Below, in pieces: positions 47,656 to 56,112 of a DNA stretch of 64,000 nucleotides; positions within the stretch are counted from its first letter, which is position 1, and each line of letters opens with the position of its first letter. A program made the translations under genes and the position numbers. The stretch is from Mesorhizobium carmichaelinearum (GTDB lineage Bacteria > Pseudomonadota > Alphaproteobacteria > Rhizobiales > Rhizobiaceae): assembly GCF_900199455.1 (NCBI RefSeq), contig NZ_FZQR01000005.1:344646-408645 (forward strand), written 5' to 3'. Under the pieces are notes generated by a model that saw nothing but the letters and a program-made list of their open reading frames with translations, had not been told where the DNA came from and made no database searches.

Positions 47656-48618
47656 GTGTCCAGCCCGGACAATGTCATCGTCCTGTCCACGGACGAGATT
47701 GCCGATCGCGAGCGCGAGGAAGCCGTGCGCGAATTCTACGGCCGCATCTGCATGCGGCTGGACCTCGCCCCGCTGGAGGGCGGCGCGCTGCATCTGAGCG
47801 CCACCACGCTCCTGCTGCCAGGGGTGAGCGTGGCCGAGGGCAAGGTTGCGCCGATGGCCTGGGAACGCACGGCAGCGCTGCGGCAGGATGCCAATGACGA
47901 CCTCGTCGTGTCCTGGATCGCCGGCGGCTGGGGTTTTGACACACCAAGCCATGGAACGGTGGAGACACCGGCCGGTGCGCCCTGCATCATGCCGATGGAC
48001 GGGCGCTGGCGCGCCAGGGCGCCAAACGGCGAGTGGACCATCTGCGCCCGCTTCAACAGGTCGACCCTGGAGCCGCTGGTGCGCCATGTCGGCGATCTCA
48101 GGCCGGATGCGATCAACCCCGCCACGCCGGAGGCGCGGCTTCTCCTGGCCTATGTCAGAGCGGTGGCCCAGGGCGGGATGAGCGCCGGGCTGGCGCCGCT
48201 GGCGGCCCAGCACATTGCCGACCTGTTCGCGGCCGCGGTCGGCGCCAGCCGCGAGGTGGGTGAAGTGATCGCCGGACGCGGCGTCCGCGCCGCGCGCATC
48301 GAGGCCATCAAGCGCTACATCGAGGAGAATCTGCACAAAGCGCGGCTGTCAGCGGAGATGGCGGGAAGGGGCCTCGGCATCAGCCCGCGTTACATCAGGC
48401 GCCTGTTCGCCGAGGAAGGGCAGGGCTTTTCCGACTATGTCATGCAAAGGCGGCTGGAGCGGATCCACCGGCAGCTCGCCAGCCCGCTTTTCGCGGCACG
48501 GCCGATCGCCGATCTCGCCTTCGAGGCGGGGCTGGTCGAGCCGTCGACCTTCTACCGGCAGTTCCGCTCGCGCTATCGCATGACGCCGTCCGAGGTGCGC
48601 GCCGGCCTGGCGCAGTGA
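47656..48618 (+). CDS. AraC family transcriptional regulator
   Basis: 320 residues from GTG 47656. The DNA-binding part at the C-terminus has AEMAGRGLGISPRYIRRLF and LAFEAGLVEPSTFYRQFRSR with the MTPSEVR end. The N-terminal domain (about 200 residues) is of the FeaR/NdvR-like beta type (IMPMDGRWRARAPNGEWTIC). The two AraC genes are 152 bp apart and only weakly alike outside the HTH, so this is not a recent duplication. Confidence 0.87.
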   Translation: MSSPDNVIVLSTDEIADREREEAVREFYGRICMRLDLAPLEGGALHLSATTLLLPGVSVAEGKVAPMAWERTAALRQDANDDLVVSWIAGGWGFDTPSHGTVETPAGAPCIMPMDGRWRARAPNGEWTICARFNRSTLEPLVRHVGDLRPDAINPATPEARLLLAYVRAVAQGGMSAGLAPLAAQHIADLFAAAVGASREVGEVIAGRGVRAARIEAIKRYIEENLHKARLSAEMAGRGLGISPRYIRRLFAEEGQGFSDYVMQRRLERIHRQLASPLFAARPIADLAFEAGLVEPSTFYRQFRSRYRMTPSEVRAGLAQ

Positions 48619-48786
48619 GGCGCCTGTTCCGCCAGTGCCATCCGCCTGTGCCGCCAGTGCGATACGCCCTTGGCTTGGCATCCGCATAGTCGCGCCGGCG
48701 GACGCGCTGCATGAGGCATGCGCGGGAACGGAGGCTGGGCGGCCGGGCCTCCGTGACATCGGTAAAACTGGCCCCTGGAGGCAACA

Positions 48787-49086
48787 ATGCGTGCGGCGAA
48801 AAGATTGATATTCGGCATCTCGGTTTTCTGCGCCCTTCTTCCGACCGAGGTCTTCGCGGCTTACAAATGCTGGAACCCGGCGATCTGCAAGGCGGTCTGC
48901 GGCGCCGAGATATGCGGCAAGATCAGCGCCAACAATCGCGACATGAAGACGCTGGACCAGGGCGGGCCCGGCCAGCTTGCCGCGTCCGGCGGCGGCTCCT
49001 CATCCGGCACCAGTTCCAAGAAGACCTACACCTGTTCGAACCCGGCGATCTGCATCGCGGTCTGCGGTAAGAAGACCTGTCCGTAG
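48787..49086 (+). CDS. Small exported protein with duplicated four-cysteine motif
   Basis: 99 residues. A signal peptide (RLIFGISVFCALLPTEVFA) ends before AYKC. The mature 75 residues contain the same motif twice, YxCxNPAICxAVCGxxxC, at residues 26-43 and 81-98, with cysteines at 28, 34, 38, 43 and 83, 89, 93, 98, joined by a Gly/Ser-rich linker (ASGGGSSSGTSSKK). Eight evenly placed cysteines suggest two small disulfide modules or two metal sites. No family recognised. A strong terminator follows at 49110-49137, so the unit is monocistronic. Confidence 0.8.
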   Translation: MRAAKRLIFGISVFCALLPTEVFAAYKCWNPAICKAVCGAEICGKISANNRDMKTLDQGGPGQLAASGGGSSSGTSSKKTYTCSNPAICIAVCGKKTCP

Positions 49087-49109
49087 GCGGGTCGGTACCG
49101 ACATCACCG

Positions 49110-49137
49110 AGGCGCCGGCGCTGAGCCGGCGCCTTTT
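49110..49137 (+). terminator. Rho-independent terminator
   Basis: GGCGCCGGC pairs with GCCGGCGCC over the loop GCTGA, followed by TTTTGTGTGT, 24 bp after the stop of the cysteine-motif gene. Confidence 0.85.
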
Positions 49138-49314
49138 GTGTGTCTAGGTCGCGCCTATTGGGCTCTGCCAAGGTTGGGTTCATCGAGCCCTGATTCCCCT
49201 TCCAAAAAAATCTCGCACCCCTCGGGAATAAAGCACCGCCTTGCCGGGTCTTCCCTTCAGCGGGGCCAATCTGCCGGCCCGCGACCTGAGGAAACGAAAC
49301 AAGGATTGCTAGAA

Positions 49315-49563
49315 ATGACCAAGCTCGCTCTCGGCGTGGCTGCGGTGGTGCTTGCCTCGAATGCTGCCTTTGCCGGCAGTGATCATTTCGGTGGCAACAC
49401 TGGAAACCAGCCTGTCGCCTCTGTCGACACCAATGCCACCGCTTCGATTCCCTACACGGCACGTCCTGACGGCGTCGACACCAAGGTGACGACCGGGCCG
49501 AGCCAGGGATCGGTGCAGGACATCATCAACCGGCACAACGACGAAGGCCTCTGGGGCCGCTGA
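49315..49563 (+). CDS. DUF680-type small exported protein
   Basis: 82 residues from ATG 49315, with AAGGA upstream. The signal peptide (MTKLALGVAAVVLASNAAFA) is followed by GSDHFG, the hallmark start of the mature DUF680 family known from rhizobia. The rest is short, polar and probably unstructured. Function unknown. A paralogue follows 41 bp later. Confidence 0.85.
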   Translation: MTKLALGVAAVVLASNAAFAGSDHFGGNTGNQPVASVDTNATASIPYTARPDGVDTKVTTGPSQGSVQDIINRHNDEGLWGR

Positions 49564-49604
49564 GCGTGCCCTCAAGCAATCTCTCAACAACAGGAACCAT
49601 CGAC

Positions 49605-49826
49605 ATGAAAACCCTCGCTCTCACCGCCATCGCCATCCTGGTTGCCACCACCGGCGCCTTTGCCGGCAGCGACCATTTCGGCGACCGCCCCGTCAACCAG
49701 ACCACCGCCACCATCGACAACAGCTACACCGCCTCGATCCGCAAGCCGGACATGGTCCGGCACAGTGCCGAGGCGACGATGAAATCTGATGCGGATGAGC
49801 CAGCCCAGGACAACTGGGGCAACTGA
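49605..49826 (+). CDS. DUF680-type small exported protein (paralogue)
   Basis: 73 residues from ATG 49605 (CAGGA upstream). It has the same layout as the preceding gene: signal peptide MKTLALTAIAILVATTGAFA, then GSDHFGDRPVNQTTATID and a TASI motif. Identity is high through the signal and mature start and low after it, so this is an older tandem duplication. Probably exported. Function unknown. Confidence 0.85.
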   Translation: MKTLALTAIAILVATTGAFAGSDHFGDRPVNQTTATIDNSYTASIRKPDMVRHSAEATMKSDADEPAQDNWGN

Positions 49827-49968
49827 GTTCAGGGGTTGGGACAGCCTCGAGGTCCCGACCCAGTCCGCAATCAGGACGGGGGGCCATGTGGCGTGGCCCT
49901 CCGTCACCCCTGGAATTTCTCGCCTTCCGACTTTTGCCACTGCCACGCAACCCCACAGGAGATCACCC

Positions 49969-50940
49969 ATGTTCAGCATGACACGCCGCACACTGCTTGG
50001 AACCGCCACTGCTGCCGCTGCCTTCGGCCTCGCCGGCAAACTTGAGTTCACCCGTCCCGCCTTTGCCGAAACCCCGGTGGAGCCGACCGTCGGTTTCTAC
50101 AAATATACGGTCGGCGATATCGAGGTGACCGCCATCTATGACGGCATCTGGAAGAAGCCGCACGACCCGGCCTTCATCAAGGATGTTTCGGTCGAAGACA
50201 CCAAGGCGGCCCTCGCCAAGGCGGGGCTGACCACCGACTTCATGCCCATCCCGCTCACCGTCGTCGTGCTCAAGATGGGCGGAAAACTGATCATGATGGA
50301 TGCCGGCTCGGGCGTCGGCCAATGGCAGGCCAATGCCACGCATCTGCCGGCCAACATGGCCGCCGCCGGCATCGACTACAAGGCGATCGACACCATCATG
50401 ATCTCGCATTTCCACCCCGACCACGTCTGGGGCCTGATGGAGAAGGGCACCAACACGCCGGTGTTCCCCAATGCCGAGCTGATCGTCAACGCCACCGAAT
50501 ACAATTGGTGGACCGACCCGAGCCGGCTGGCCAAGCTGCCCGAGGGCCGCAAGCCGGCTGGCAAGCGCATCGCCGAGAACTTTCCGAAATGGAAGAACTG
50601 GAAGCTGGTTCAGGACGGCGCGGAAGTGGCGCCCGGCATCCAGATCATCGCCGCGCCCGGCCACACGCCGGGGCATTCGGTGTACCTCGCCAATTCCGGC
50701 AAGGAGCAGCTGATGATCTCGGCCGACACCATGTATGTGCCCGCTTTGCTGGCACCGCATCCGGAGTGGCAGGGCGCCTACGACCAGGATGGGCCGACCG
50801 CGATTGCCACGCGCCACAAGATCATCGACCGGGTGATCGCGGACAATATCCGCATTTCCGGGTCGCACTTCCCGTTCCCCGGCACCGGCGTCTTCGTCAA
50901 GGACGGCAACGCCTATGGCTTCTCTCCCGTTCAGATTTGA
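49969..50940 (+). CDS. MBL-fold metallo-hydrolase with Tat signal
   Basis: 323 residues from ATG 49969 (AGGAGA upstream). The N-terminus has a twin-arginine signal (MTRRTLLGTATAAAAFGLAG). The zinc ligands of the metallo-beta-lactamase fold are in SHFHPDHVWG, the APGHTPGHSVY strand, the SADTM segment and a C-terminal SGSHFPFP. It resembles quorum-quenching lactonase-like or related periplasmic MBL hydrolases. It is followed 30 bp downstream by a TPR protein gene, probably in one operon. Confidence 0.88.
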   Translation: MFSMTRRTLLGTATAAAAFGLAGKLEFTRPAFAETPVEPTVGFYKYTVGDIEVTAIYDGIWKKPHDPAFIKDVSVEDTKAALAKAGLTTDFMPIPLTVVVLKMGGKLIMMDAGSGVGQWQANATHLPANMAAAGIDYKAIDTIMISHFHPDHVWGLMEKGTNTPVFPNAELIVNATEYNWWTDPSRLAKLPEGRKPAGKRIAENFPKWKNWKLVQDGAEVAPGIQIIAAPGHTPGHSVYLANSGKEQLMISADTMYVPALLAPHPEWQGAYDQDGPTAIATRHKIIDRVIADNIRISGSHFPFPGTGVFVKDGNAYGFSPVQI

Positions 50941-50970
50941 ACGGGTAACCCAAACCAAGCGAGTAAGACA

Positions 50971-51450
50971 ATGAAACAGCTTCTCTTGGGCAGAAACGCC
51001 CTGTTCGGCCTGCTCGGCGCCATTGCCGTGCTGACCGTTGTGCCCGTCGCCACTGTGATGCCGGCCTATGCGGTGGATGACATCGAGGGCGCCGATGCGC
51101 CCGACCTTACCGCCGTCCAGGCCAAGATCGCCGCCAAGGATTACAAGGGCGCGCTGGCCGATCTGCGCGATCTCGCGCAGGACAACCAGCAGGCCGACGT
51201 CTACAATCTGCTCGGCTTCACGCTGCGCAAGACCGGCGACTTCACCACCGCGCTGACCTACTACAACAAGGCGCTGGAGCTGAAGCCCGACCACAAGGCC
51301 GCCCGCGAATATCTGGGCGAGCTCTATGTCGAGACCGGCGACATGGACAAGGCCAAGGCGCAGCTGGCCTCGTTGCAGAAACTCTGCCCCGCCGGCTGCG
51401 ACGAGCTTTCCGACCTGCAAAAGGCCATCGACACCAAGGTGACGCAGTAA
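50971..51450 (+). CDS. Exported TPR protein
   Basis: 159 residues. A signal peptide (ALFGLLGAIAVLTVVPVATV...AYA) is followed by about three TPR units (YKGALADLRDLAQDNQQADV, FTTALTYYNKALELKPDHKA, REYLGELYVETGDMDKAKAQ). A CPAGC motif near the C-terminus could form a disulfide or bind metal. Probably a periplasmic adaptor of the MBL-fold enzyme encoded just upstream. Confidence 0.8.
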   Translation: MKQLLLGRNALFGLLGAIAVLTVVPVATVMPAYAVDDIEGADAPDLTAVQAKIAAKDYKGALADLRDLAQDNQQADVYNLLGFTLRKTGDFTTALTYYNKALELKPDHKAAREYLGELYVETGDMDKAKAQLASLQKLCPAGCDELSDLQKAIDTKVTQ

Positions 51451-51459
51451 GTTCTCCCT

Positions 51460-51639
51460 CACCCGGATTGCCCAGACCGAATTGCAAAGAGCAATTCGGG
51501 GCAATCCGACCTCTCCCCGAGGGGAGAGGAGGAGCCAACGCCGGCGCGCCTTTCTCTTCTCCCCTCGGGGGTCCGAAGGACGGGCGAGGCCCGCGACTCG
51601 CCCCGGCAAAGGTGGACGCGAAGCGGCCGGATGAGGGGG
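51460..51639. repeat. Second palindromic repeat family, copy 1, with long hairpin
   Basis: From 51560 to 51639 (GGGGGTCCGAAGGACGGGCG... through ...GATGAGGGGG) this matches 63481-63567. Before it lies a long interrupted inverted repeat (GGATTGCC...GCAATTCGGGGCAATCC) and a CTCTCCCCGAGGGGAGAG palindrome. The 376-bp gap 51451-51826 has no gene and ends in a terminator. Confidence 0.7.
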
Positions 51640-51699
51640 CCTGGCGCTGACCTTAACCCAAGTGAACCAAAGTTTGGGCGCTCGTGGCTGGCGCCCATT

Positions 51700-51741
51700 G
51701 CCGGAGCCGGCGCTCTTCCGCGAGCCGGCTCCGGCCTTTTC
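51700..51741 (+). terminator. Strong Rho-independent terminator
   Basis: A perfect 12-bp stem GCCGGAGCCGGC / GCCGGCTCCGGC with a 12-nt loop, then CTTTTC. It lies 250 bp after the TPR gene and 86 bp before the DoxX gene. Confidence 0.8.
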
Positions 51742-51826
51742 GAACAGTCACATCCGGCAGGCGCCGTTCTCGCGCGTCCCACGGCGGGCGGCGCTTGCCT
51801 CATGCTAAAAATTGGAGGCTGACCCC

Positions 51827-52348
51827 ATGACACCGAACGACATCGCCGCGAAGCTCACCGGCCTCGCCACGAAATACCACATCAGGGACGTGACCCTGCT
51901 TGCCGGCCGCCTGCTTATGTCCTTCATCTTCCTGCATGAGGGCGTGACACTGGCCACCCATTTCGACGGCGCCGCCAGGGCGATGGCGGCCCAGGGCGTC
52001 GGCCTGCCGCTGTTTGTCGCCACCATCGCCCTGCAACTGGGGGCAGGGCTCTCGGTGGCATCAGGCCTGCTGACGCGACTGGGCGGCATCGGGCTCGGCC
52101 TGTTCTGCCTGGCCACCGCCTTGCTGTTCCACACCAACTTCGCCAGCCAGAACGAACTGCTGAATTTCGAAAAGGACCTGGCCATATCAGGCGGCATGTT
52201 CGTGCTGGCCGCCGTCGGCGCCGGCCGGCTGTCGCTGGACTGGCTGCTGGCCCGCGCCCTGCAAAAGCGTGAGCGCGACAAGGAGATGGTCAAGGCATTG
52301 CTGGCGGTGGAGAACGAGTTCTCGGTGGATGTGCGGTTGCCGGTTTGA
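51827..52348 (+). CDS. DoxX family membrane protein
   Basis: 173 residues from ATG 51827 (GGAGG 9 nt upstream). Four hydrophobic helices with the DoxX layout: LAGRLLMSFIFLHEGVTLAT, LFVATIALQLGAGLSVASGL, GLGLFCLATALLFHTNF, and a last helix with SGGMFVLAAVGAG. DoxX-like proteins are inner-membrane parts of redox or thiosulfate-related systems. It is a single gene between two terminators or gaps, so partners are unknown. Confidence 0.88.
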   Translation: MTPNDIAAKLTGLATKYHIRDVTLLAGRLLMSFIFLHEGVTLATHFDGAARAMAAQGVGLPLFVATIALQLGAGLSVASGLLTRLGGIGLGLFCLATALLFHTNFASQNELLNFEKDLAISGGMFVLAAVGAGRLSLDWLLARALQKRERDKEMVKALLAVENEFSVDVRLPV

Positions 52349-52428
52349 GGCACCTTTGCCAAACGCTCGCTCGCTGGAACCAGTCCGGGTGCTCCGCATT
52401 CTATTAGCAGGGGCTCAAGGAGTGTGTG

Positions 52429-53034
52429 ATGAAAGCGGTTTTGGCACTGGTCGCAGGCTTTGTCCTGACCCTTGCGGTCTTCGCCAGCGGGCTGGCCTTC
52501 GCCGCCTGGCTGATCGTCGCCAAACCCGCGCATCAGACCAGGCCAGCCGACAGTGTCTCGCAGCTGTGGACCAAGGACGCACAGCCCATGGACAAGGCCG
52601 CGCCGGGCCTGGAGCGCGTGGCCGCCGCGCAGCACGCCGCACCCGACGCCGCCGCCAAGGTGCAGTCGCCCGACCCGACCAATACAGTCGTGGCGACGCC
52701 CGACGCCGGCGCGCAGCAGGCCAGGCTGCCGCCCGCCCATGTCAGCTGGTGCGCGGACCGCTACCGCTCCTACAATCCCGACGACAACAGCTACAGGTCC
52801 TACAGCGGGCAGCAGCGCCCTTGCGTGTCGCCCTATCTCGACACCACTGCCGCCGCCGACCAGGCCGCGCCCGCCGCAGTCAGCTATGTCGAGGGCGGCG
52901 CGGCGCCCCTGGTTGCGTCGGCCGACCTTTCGGACGACCACGTCCAATCCTGCTTCAGCCGCTACCGCTCCTACCGTCCCGAGGACAACAGCTACCAGCC
53001 CTATTCCGGTGGGCCCAGGCGCCAGTGCGAGTAG
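52429..53034 (+). CDS. BA14K-like exported protein with two motifs
   Basis: 201 residues from ATG 52429 (AAGGAG 5 nt upstream). A hydrophobic N-terminus ([21 protein letters not shown]) acts as signal or anchor. A Pro/Ala-rich middle and two BA14K-type motifs follow: [20 protein letters not shown] and [20 protein letters not shown], each ending in a Cys. BA14K proteins of Brucella and rhizobia are surface proteins with lectin-like activity; having two motifs is less usual. Confidence 0.82.
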   Translation: MKAVLALVAGFVLTLAVFASGLAFAAWLIVAKPAHQTRPADSVSQLWTKDAQPMDKAAPGLERVAAAQHAAPDAAAKVQSPDPTNTVVATPDAGAQQARLPPAHVSWCADRYRSYNPDDNSYRSYSGQQRPCVSPYLDTTAAADQAAPAAVSYVEGGAAPLVASADLSDDHVQSCFSRYRSYRPEDNSYQPYSGGPRRQCE

Positions 53035-53146
53035 GGGGCGCAGGCTGCTTGAATCGCGTGCGATCCCTGGCCATTTCGATCACGCAAAATTTTTGGATCA
53101 ATCCCGCCGGCGCGGCGTTCCTCCCTGACACGAAGGGAGAACCACC

Positions 53147-53470
53147 ATGACCGACGACCGTAACGACAAGATCCGGGACCGTGCCTACGCAATCTGGCAA
53201 CGCGAAGGCGGCGCCCATGGCGACCACGAGCGCCATTGGCACCAGGCCGAAATGGAGATCGACCGGGAAGCCGCCCTGCCGCTGACGGCCGACGACGCGT
53301 TGCCGCAAACACGCGAGATCGCCAGCACCGACGTGCTGGAGGTCGAAGCGCTGGCCATGCGCACCGGCATATCGGGCGACGAGGCGCAGGCGCTGCTCGA
53401 CCGCCTGGGCAGCGACCGCGCGGCGGTGGAGCAGGCAGCGCGCAGCCTCAAGGACAGGCGCAAATCCTGA
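53147..53470 (+). CDS. DUF2934-type protein
   Basis: 107 residues; AAGGGAGAA precedes the ATG. The N-terminus (DKIRDRAYAIWQREGGAHGD...HWHQAEMEI) is the DUF2934 signature. The C-terminal half has a helical UBA-like segment (RTGISGDEAQALLDRLGSD). Cytosolic, small; function unknown. The 49-codon gene at 53495 follows 24 bp later, probably in one transcript. Confidence 0.8.
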   Translation: MTDDRNDKIRDRAYAIWQREGGAHGDHERHWHQAEMEIDREAALPLTADDALPQTREIASTDVLEVEALAMRTGISGDEAQALLDRLGSDRAAVEQAARSLKDRRKS

Positions 53471-53494
53471 TCGATCCCAACTGGGGAGAGCGAG

Positions 53495-53644
53495 ATGATC
53501 CGCAAACTCAAGGACGGAAAATACCGGCTTTATTCCCGCAAGAAGGACGAGAAGACCGGGAAAAGGCGGAACCTGGGGACGTTCGATAACCGCGAGGCGG
53601 CGGAGAAGCATGAGCGCGAGGTGCAGTATTTCAAGCGGCTTTAA
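53495..53644 (+). CDS. 49-aa basic protein, copy 1
   Basis: Forty-nine codons, ATG at 53495 after GGGGAGAGCGAG. The product begins MIRKLKDGKYRLYSRKK and continues with DEKTGKRRNLGTF and AEKHEREVQYFKR. The layout (basic strand, TGKRRNLG turn, helix) resembles the arm-type DNA-binding domain of tyrosine recombinases, but there is no catalytic domain. A near-identical copy is at 56842. Possible small DNA- or RNA-binding protein. Confidence 0.75.
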   Translation: MIRKLKDGKYRLYSRKKDEKTGKRRNLGTFDNREAAEKHEREVQYFKRL

Positions 53645-53803
53645 GGAGGAGGTGTTTGGTGCTTGCCTCTGACTGTCGCGATGGCGATACATCAGCCGCT
53701 GCCGTGACCGGTTTAACCATAATCCGTCTAAGTACAGCGGCAGCAATGCGCCTAATGTCGGACGTTGAAGTTGATCTTGCCGTTGCCCAGAAGCGGACTC
53801 TAG

Positions 53804-55219
53804 CTATGATAGGAGAAAACGCCTCACTTCATCAAAAAACTGTAGGCAAGCCGCCTCATCCTTCAGAAACAGGTGATTCTTGCCATCGAACGCAACGAAG
53901 CGAGCACCGGGAATAGCAGCAGCCATTTGTCTGCCCGCCTCGAGCGGGCAGACTCGATCATCGCGAACGTGCATGACAAGTGTTGGTACCTTCACCTTCG
54001 GAAGAAGTTCGCGAACATCGAGATCACCGACGACTTCAAAATACTGTGCTGCGCACTCAGGCGAGATCGTCCGTCGTTGCAGCTCGTTGAAGGCTTCGAT
54101 CTGCTCTTTGGTGCCTTCAGGGAGAAACTGTGACGAAAACAATTGACGAAACGTCGGTTCGTCCGATCCCCATCCTAAACGCATCAAGGTCGTCATAGCA
54201 TCGCGTTTCTGGCGCTCCTCGGGCGAACGCTTCCGTCCACCCAATGCAAAGCCGCCGTAGAGGATGAGATGTGACACCTTTTTGGGGTGGCGCACAGCGT
54301 AGGCAATCGAAACGGCACATCCCTGGGATGCGCCGAACAAAGGGAAGCGCGTGAGACGTGCCGCATTAGCAACGGCTTCCAAATCGCTCACCCAGTTTTG
54401 AAGTGAAAGCTCGTCCACATTCCTATCCGACATTCCATTCCCTCGCGCGTCATAGCGGATAAGGGTGTGTTCGCTTGCAAGCCCCTCTAGTAAGTGATGC
54501 CAGACGGGACTCTCCCAATCATACTCCAAGTGGTTCAGCCAATTAGCGGCCTTCATGAGAGGTGGTCCGCTCCCAACCTTGGCCCAGGCAAGCTGAACAC
54601 CGTCTTTCGCGCGGCAATACGCAATCGACTGGGTTAGTTCGTGGGTTACTTGCCGTTCAAGATCAGCCGATCGCTTCGTTGCAACAGAATACCCGCCGCC
54701 GACGCGAAGCAAATAGACCCGGATGGGCTCGGCGATGTTCTTGAGCTGTGTGCTGCCGAGATCGCTGACTGAAAGGTCAAGCCTGGCCTTGACCTGACGA
54801 TAGGCATCCTCGGACAGGCAAATGGTGCCCGGCGACGCGACGCCTTCCAGGCGTGAGGCGATGTTGACGCCGTCACCCATCAAGTCGCCGTCGCTTTCCT
54901 CGACGACATCCCCCAGATGGATACCGATCCGGAATTCGATGCGGCGGTCCTGCGGCACACCGGCATTGCGCTCGACCATGCCGTTCTGCACCTCGATCGC
55001 ACAGCGCACGGCATCGACCACGCTGCGGAACTCGACCAACGCCCCATCCCCTGTGCGCTTGATCACGCGCCCGTTGTGCACGGCAATCGCCGGATCGATC
55101 AGGTCGCTGCGCAGTGCCCGCAACCTCGCCAGGGTGCGATCTTCGTCGGCACTGGCAAGCCGGCTGTAGCCGACCACGTCAGCAGCAAGGATCGCCGCAA
55201 GTTTGCGGGTCTCGTTCAC
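53804..55219 (-). CDS. Class III adenylate cyclase fused to an alpha/beta hydrolase
   Basis: 471 residues from a GTG at 55219 (AAGGAGG upstream). Residues 1-175 form a cyclase domain (LAADVVGYSRLASADED with Asp14, VIKRTGDGALVEF with the second metal Asp near 58, NIASRLEGVASPG). Residues about 195-471 form an alpha/beta hydrolase with GASQGC (Ser298), acid in RDDRVCP (about 420) and base in DGKNHLF (His448). It has no membrane part. The hydrolase could sense a ligand or have its own activity. The 5' and 3' flanks carry no partner on this strand. Confidence 0.87.
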   Translation of the reverse strand: MNETRKLAAILAADVVGYSRLASADEDRTLARLRALRSDLIDPAIAVHNGRVIKRTGDGALVEFRSVVDAVRCAIEVQNGMVERNAGVPQDRRIEFRIGIHLGDVVEESDGDLMGDGVNIASRLEGVASPGTICLSEDAYRQVKARLDLSVSDLGSTQLKNIAEPIRVYLLRVGGGYSVATKRSADLERQVTHELTQSIAYCRAKDGVQLAWAKVGSGPPLMKAANWLNHLEYDWESPVWHHLLEGLASEHTLIRYDARGNGMSDRNVDELSLQNWVSDLEAVANAARLTRFPLFGASQGCAVSIAYAVRHPKKVSHLILYGGFALGGRKRSPEERQKRDAMTTLMRLGWGSDEPTFRQLFSSQFLPEGTKEQIEAFNELQRRTISPECAAQYFEVVGDLDVRELLPKVKVPTLVMHVRDDRVCPLEAGRQMAAAIPGARFVAFDGKNHLFLKDEAACLQFFDEVRRFLLS

Positions 55220-55500
55220 CTTGCCCCTCCTTCACTATCCGACATAGCACAGACGCAAGGGAAAGACCGCTCCATTTATCTGGACGCCTTGCCTGGCATT
55301 CGCCCAGGTCGACGTTCCAGGGCACGGGACCGGGCGGCGGTTGTTGGTGCGGGACGGGTGCCAGGTGTGGGTGCCGCAGGCCTGTCACATCCCGGCTCGC
55401 AGAACACCGCCGGAAGCAACAATGTTTCCCGTTTGCGCCCATTCGGCTAAGATGCGACGGATGCAAAAACCGATCTGGAGAGGCCGCCGGGGAATTCGAT

Positions 55501-55928
55501 ATGCGGACCAGCTGCGCAATCCTGATGGGGCTCTATTGGTCGCTCCCGCGGCCGCGGAGGACATGCAGTGCCCGAAAGGCATTCAATTGGAGACGGACAT
55601 CAAGGCCGCGCCCGATTGCCTGGCCGCTCACAAATTGCACCAGGCCTGCGCCTGGGAATCGAGCGGCGACGAATTCATGTCGGAAGACGTGATCGACAAA
55701 TGCGAGGCTGGATTTCTCGATCGACTGACCGCCAAGCAAAAGCGCCTGTATCAAAAGCGCATCGGGGCATGCAGCGATCGCTACCCCGTCACCGAGGAGG
55801 GCGGGTCAATCCAGATATACCTGTCATGGATGTGTGACGAGGATCTCGCGGCGACCTATTTCAAGGCCGCAAAGGGTGGGCAAATTGTGGGAACGCCACG
55901 CTGGCGGGTGCCCAACGTATCTCAGTGA
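55501..55928 (+). pseudogene. Small exported Cys-containing protein, probable frameshift
   Basis: A signal-peptide-like start at 55501 (MRTSCAILMGLYWSLP) and the mature-looking part AAAEDMQCPKGIQLETD are in different frames. Adding one base in the CCC run at 55545-55547 joins them to a protein of about 142 residues with a normal signal cleavage after AAA. The mature part has six cysteines and ends in TPRWRVPNVSQ. Without the repair, the longer frame starting upstream has no signal peptide. Family not recognised. Confidence 0.55.
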
Positions 55929-56112
55929 ACCGATTATCCGTTTCGGGAAGTTGAACCATCCGGAATTTGCGACGTCAGCGGACTTCTCGACCCGCGATCA
56001 TCGCGCCGCGTGAACGAATCCAGCATCTGCCGTGCGGGAGGCCTCGACCGGCGTTCCGGGATCTAGACACCGGCCTATGCACGTCGATGGGCCGAAGCGC
56101 CGGGCGTGTAAC

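Noticed and set aside
53656..53916. 86-codon plus-strand frame after the 49-codon gene
   Set aside because: It overlaps the 3' end of the cyclase/hydrolase gene on the other strand, has no motif, and its composition is that of a chance frame.
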